Position numbers and translations under genes: made by a program. Positions 21,846-21,951 of a DNA stretch of 21,951 nucleotides are shown piece by piece. Each line of letters begins with the position of its first letter. Position 1 is the stretch's first letter. The notes below the pieces were generated by a model. It was not told the DNA's origin and ran no database searches. It worked only from the letters and a program-made list of their open reading frames with translations. Source of the stretch: Pseudomonadota bacterium (lineage in GTDB: Bacteria > Pseudomonadota > Gammaproteobacteria > Burkholderiales > Burkholderiaceae_E); assembly GCA_023389175.1 (NCBI GenBank), contig JAEWEW010000299.1, positions 1-21,951 on the forward strand, given 5' to 3'.

Positions 21846-21951
21846 TCAAGCAATGAGAGGCTGATCTTGACCGTTCCGGTGGTCTCGGGTGATGGCATTG
21901 AGGTGGGTGATCAGCTTGCGCATGCAAGCGATCAAGGCCACCTTTTTGAGC
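21846..21951 (-). CDS. IS110-family transposase, C-terminal end (5' part outside window)
   Basis: Reading the minus strand from 21950 gives LKKVALIACMRKLITHLNAI, then TRDHRNGQDQPLIA and a TGA stop at 21846-21848. The KVALIACMRKLLxxLNA block is the conserved C-terminal end of IS110-family transposases (Transposase_20). Only about 34 residues are in the window, so whether the element is intact cannot be judged. No inverted terminal repeats are expected for IS110. Only about 50 bp separate its stop from the TRAP start, too little for a bridge-RNA region downstream, so any such RNA would be upstream, outside the window. Confidence 0.82.
   Translation of the reverse strand, partial: LKKVALIACMRKLITHLNAITRDHRNGQDQPLIA

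Noticed and set aside
1..21951. CRISPR arrays, tRNA and rRNA genes
   Set aside because: No regularly spaced direct repeats, no cloverleaf candidates with TTCRA loops, and no rRNA-like conserved stretches were recognised by eye.

Overview
The window is very GC-rich, almost fully coding DNA from a proteobacterium. The short H-NS-family protein with a C-terminal DNA-binding motif, the tandem PRC-barrel protein, the TRAP permeases and the many four-base gene overlaps suit a betaproteobacterium (Burkholderiales-like) or a related gammaproteobacterium. This placement is inference; no rRNA or other marker gene is present.

Layout. (1) 1-435: the 3' end of a GMC-family flavin oxidoreductase. (2) 603-2703: a tight three-gene operon of hemerythrin, DUF2249 protein and a 12-TM, NnrS/heme-copper-oxidase-like membrane protein, with a CRP/FNR-type palindrome upstream; probably nitrogen-oxide or redox-stress related. 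(3) 2852-3250: an H-NS-like nucleoid protein. (4) Minus strand 3254-5719: a LysR regulator, an MgtC/SapB membrane protein and a Sir2 deacylase. (5) 5863-7137: an FAD oxidoreductase divergent from the LysR gene.

(6) 7190-11442: five genes joined by ATGA overlaps: a 'thermostable hemolysin' family protein (here read as a GNAT/LuxI-like acyltransferase candidate), a short adenylate-forming enzyme, a TenA/heme-oxygenase-like di-metal enzyme, an SDR reductase and a secreted TPR protein. This is the best candidate for a poorly described biosynthetic system. An inverted repeat that could pair with the Shine-Dalgarno sequence of its first gene precedes it.

(7) Minus strand 18487 to 11437: a probable seven-gene operon: GT2 polyprenyl-phosphate glycosyltransferase, LABN-domain membrane protein, ArnT-like glycosyltransferase, then two consecutive response regulator/histidine kinase pairs. 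The first three genes look like a lipid A or envelope sugar-modification module; the regulators probably sense envelope state. Its last gene overlaps the 3' end of the TPR gene tail to tail. (8) 18755-19942: a secreted protein with two PRC-barrel repeats. (9) Minus strand 21795 to 20018: TRAP transporter small and large permeases, with no solute-binding protein in view. (10) 21846-21951: the C-terminal end of an IS110-family transposase directly upstream of the TRAP genes, with a large hairpin at the junction.

No tRNA, rRNA or CRISPR array was seen. Domain assignments come from reading motifs by eye; no database search was run.
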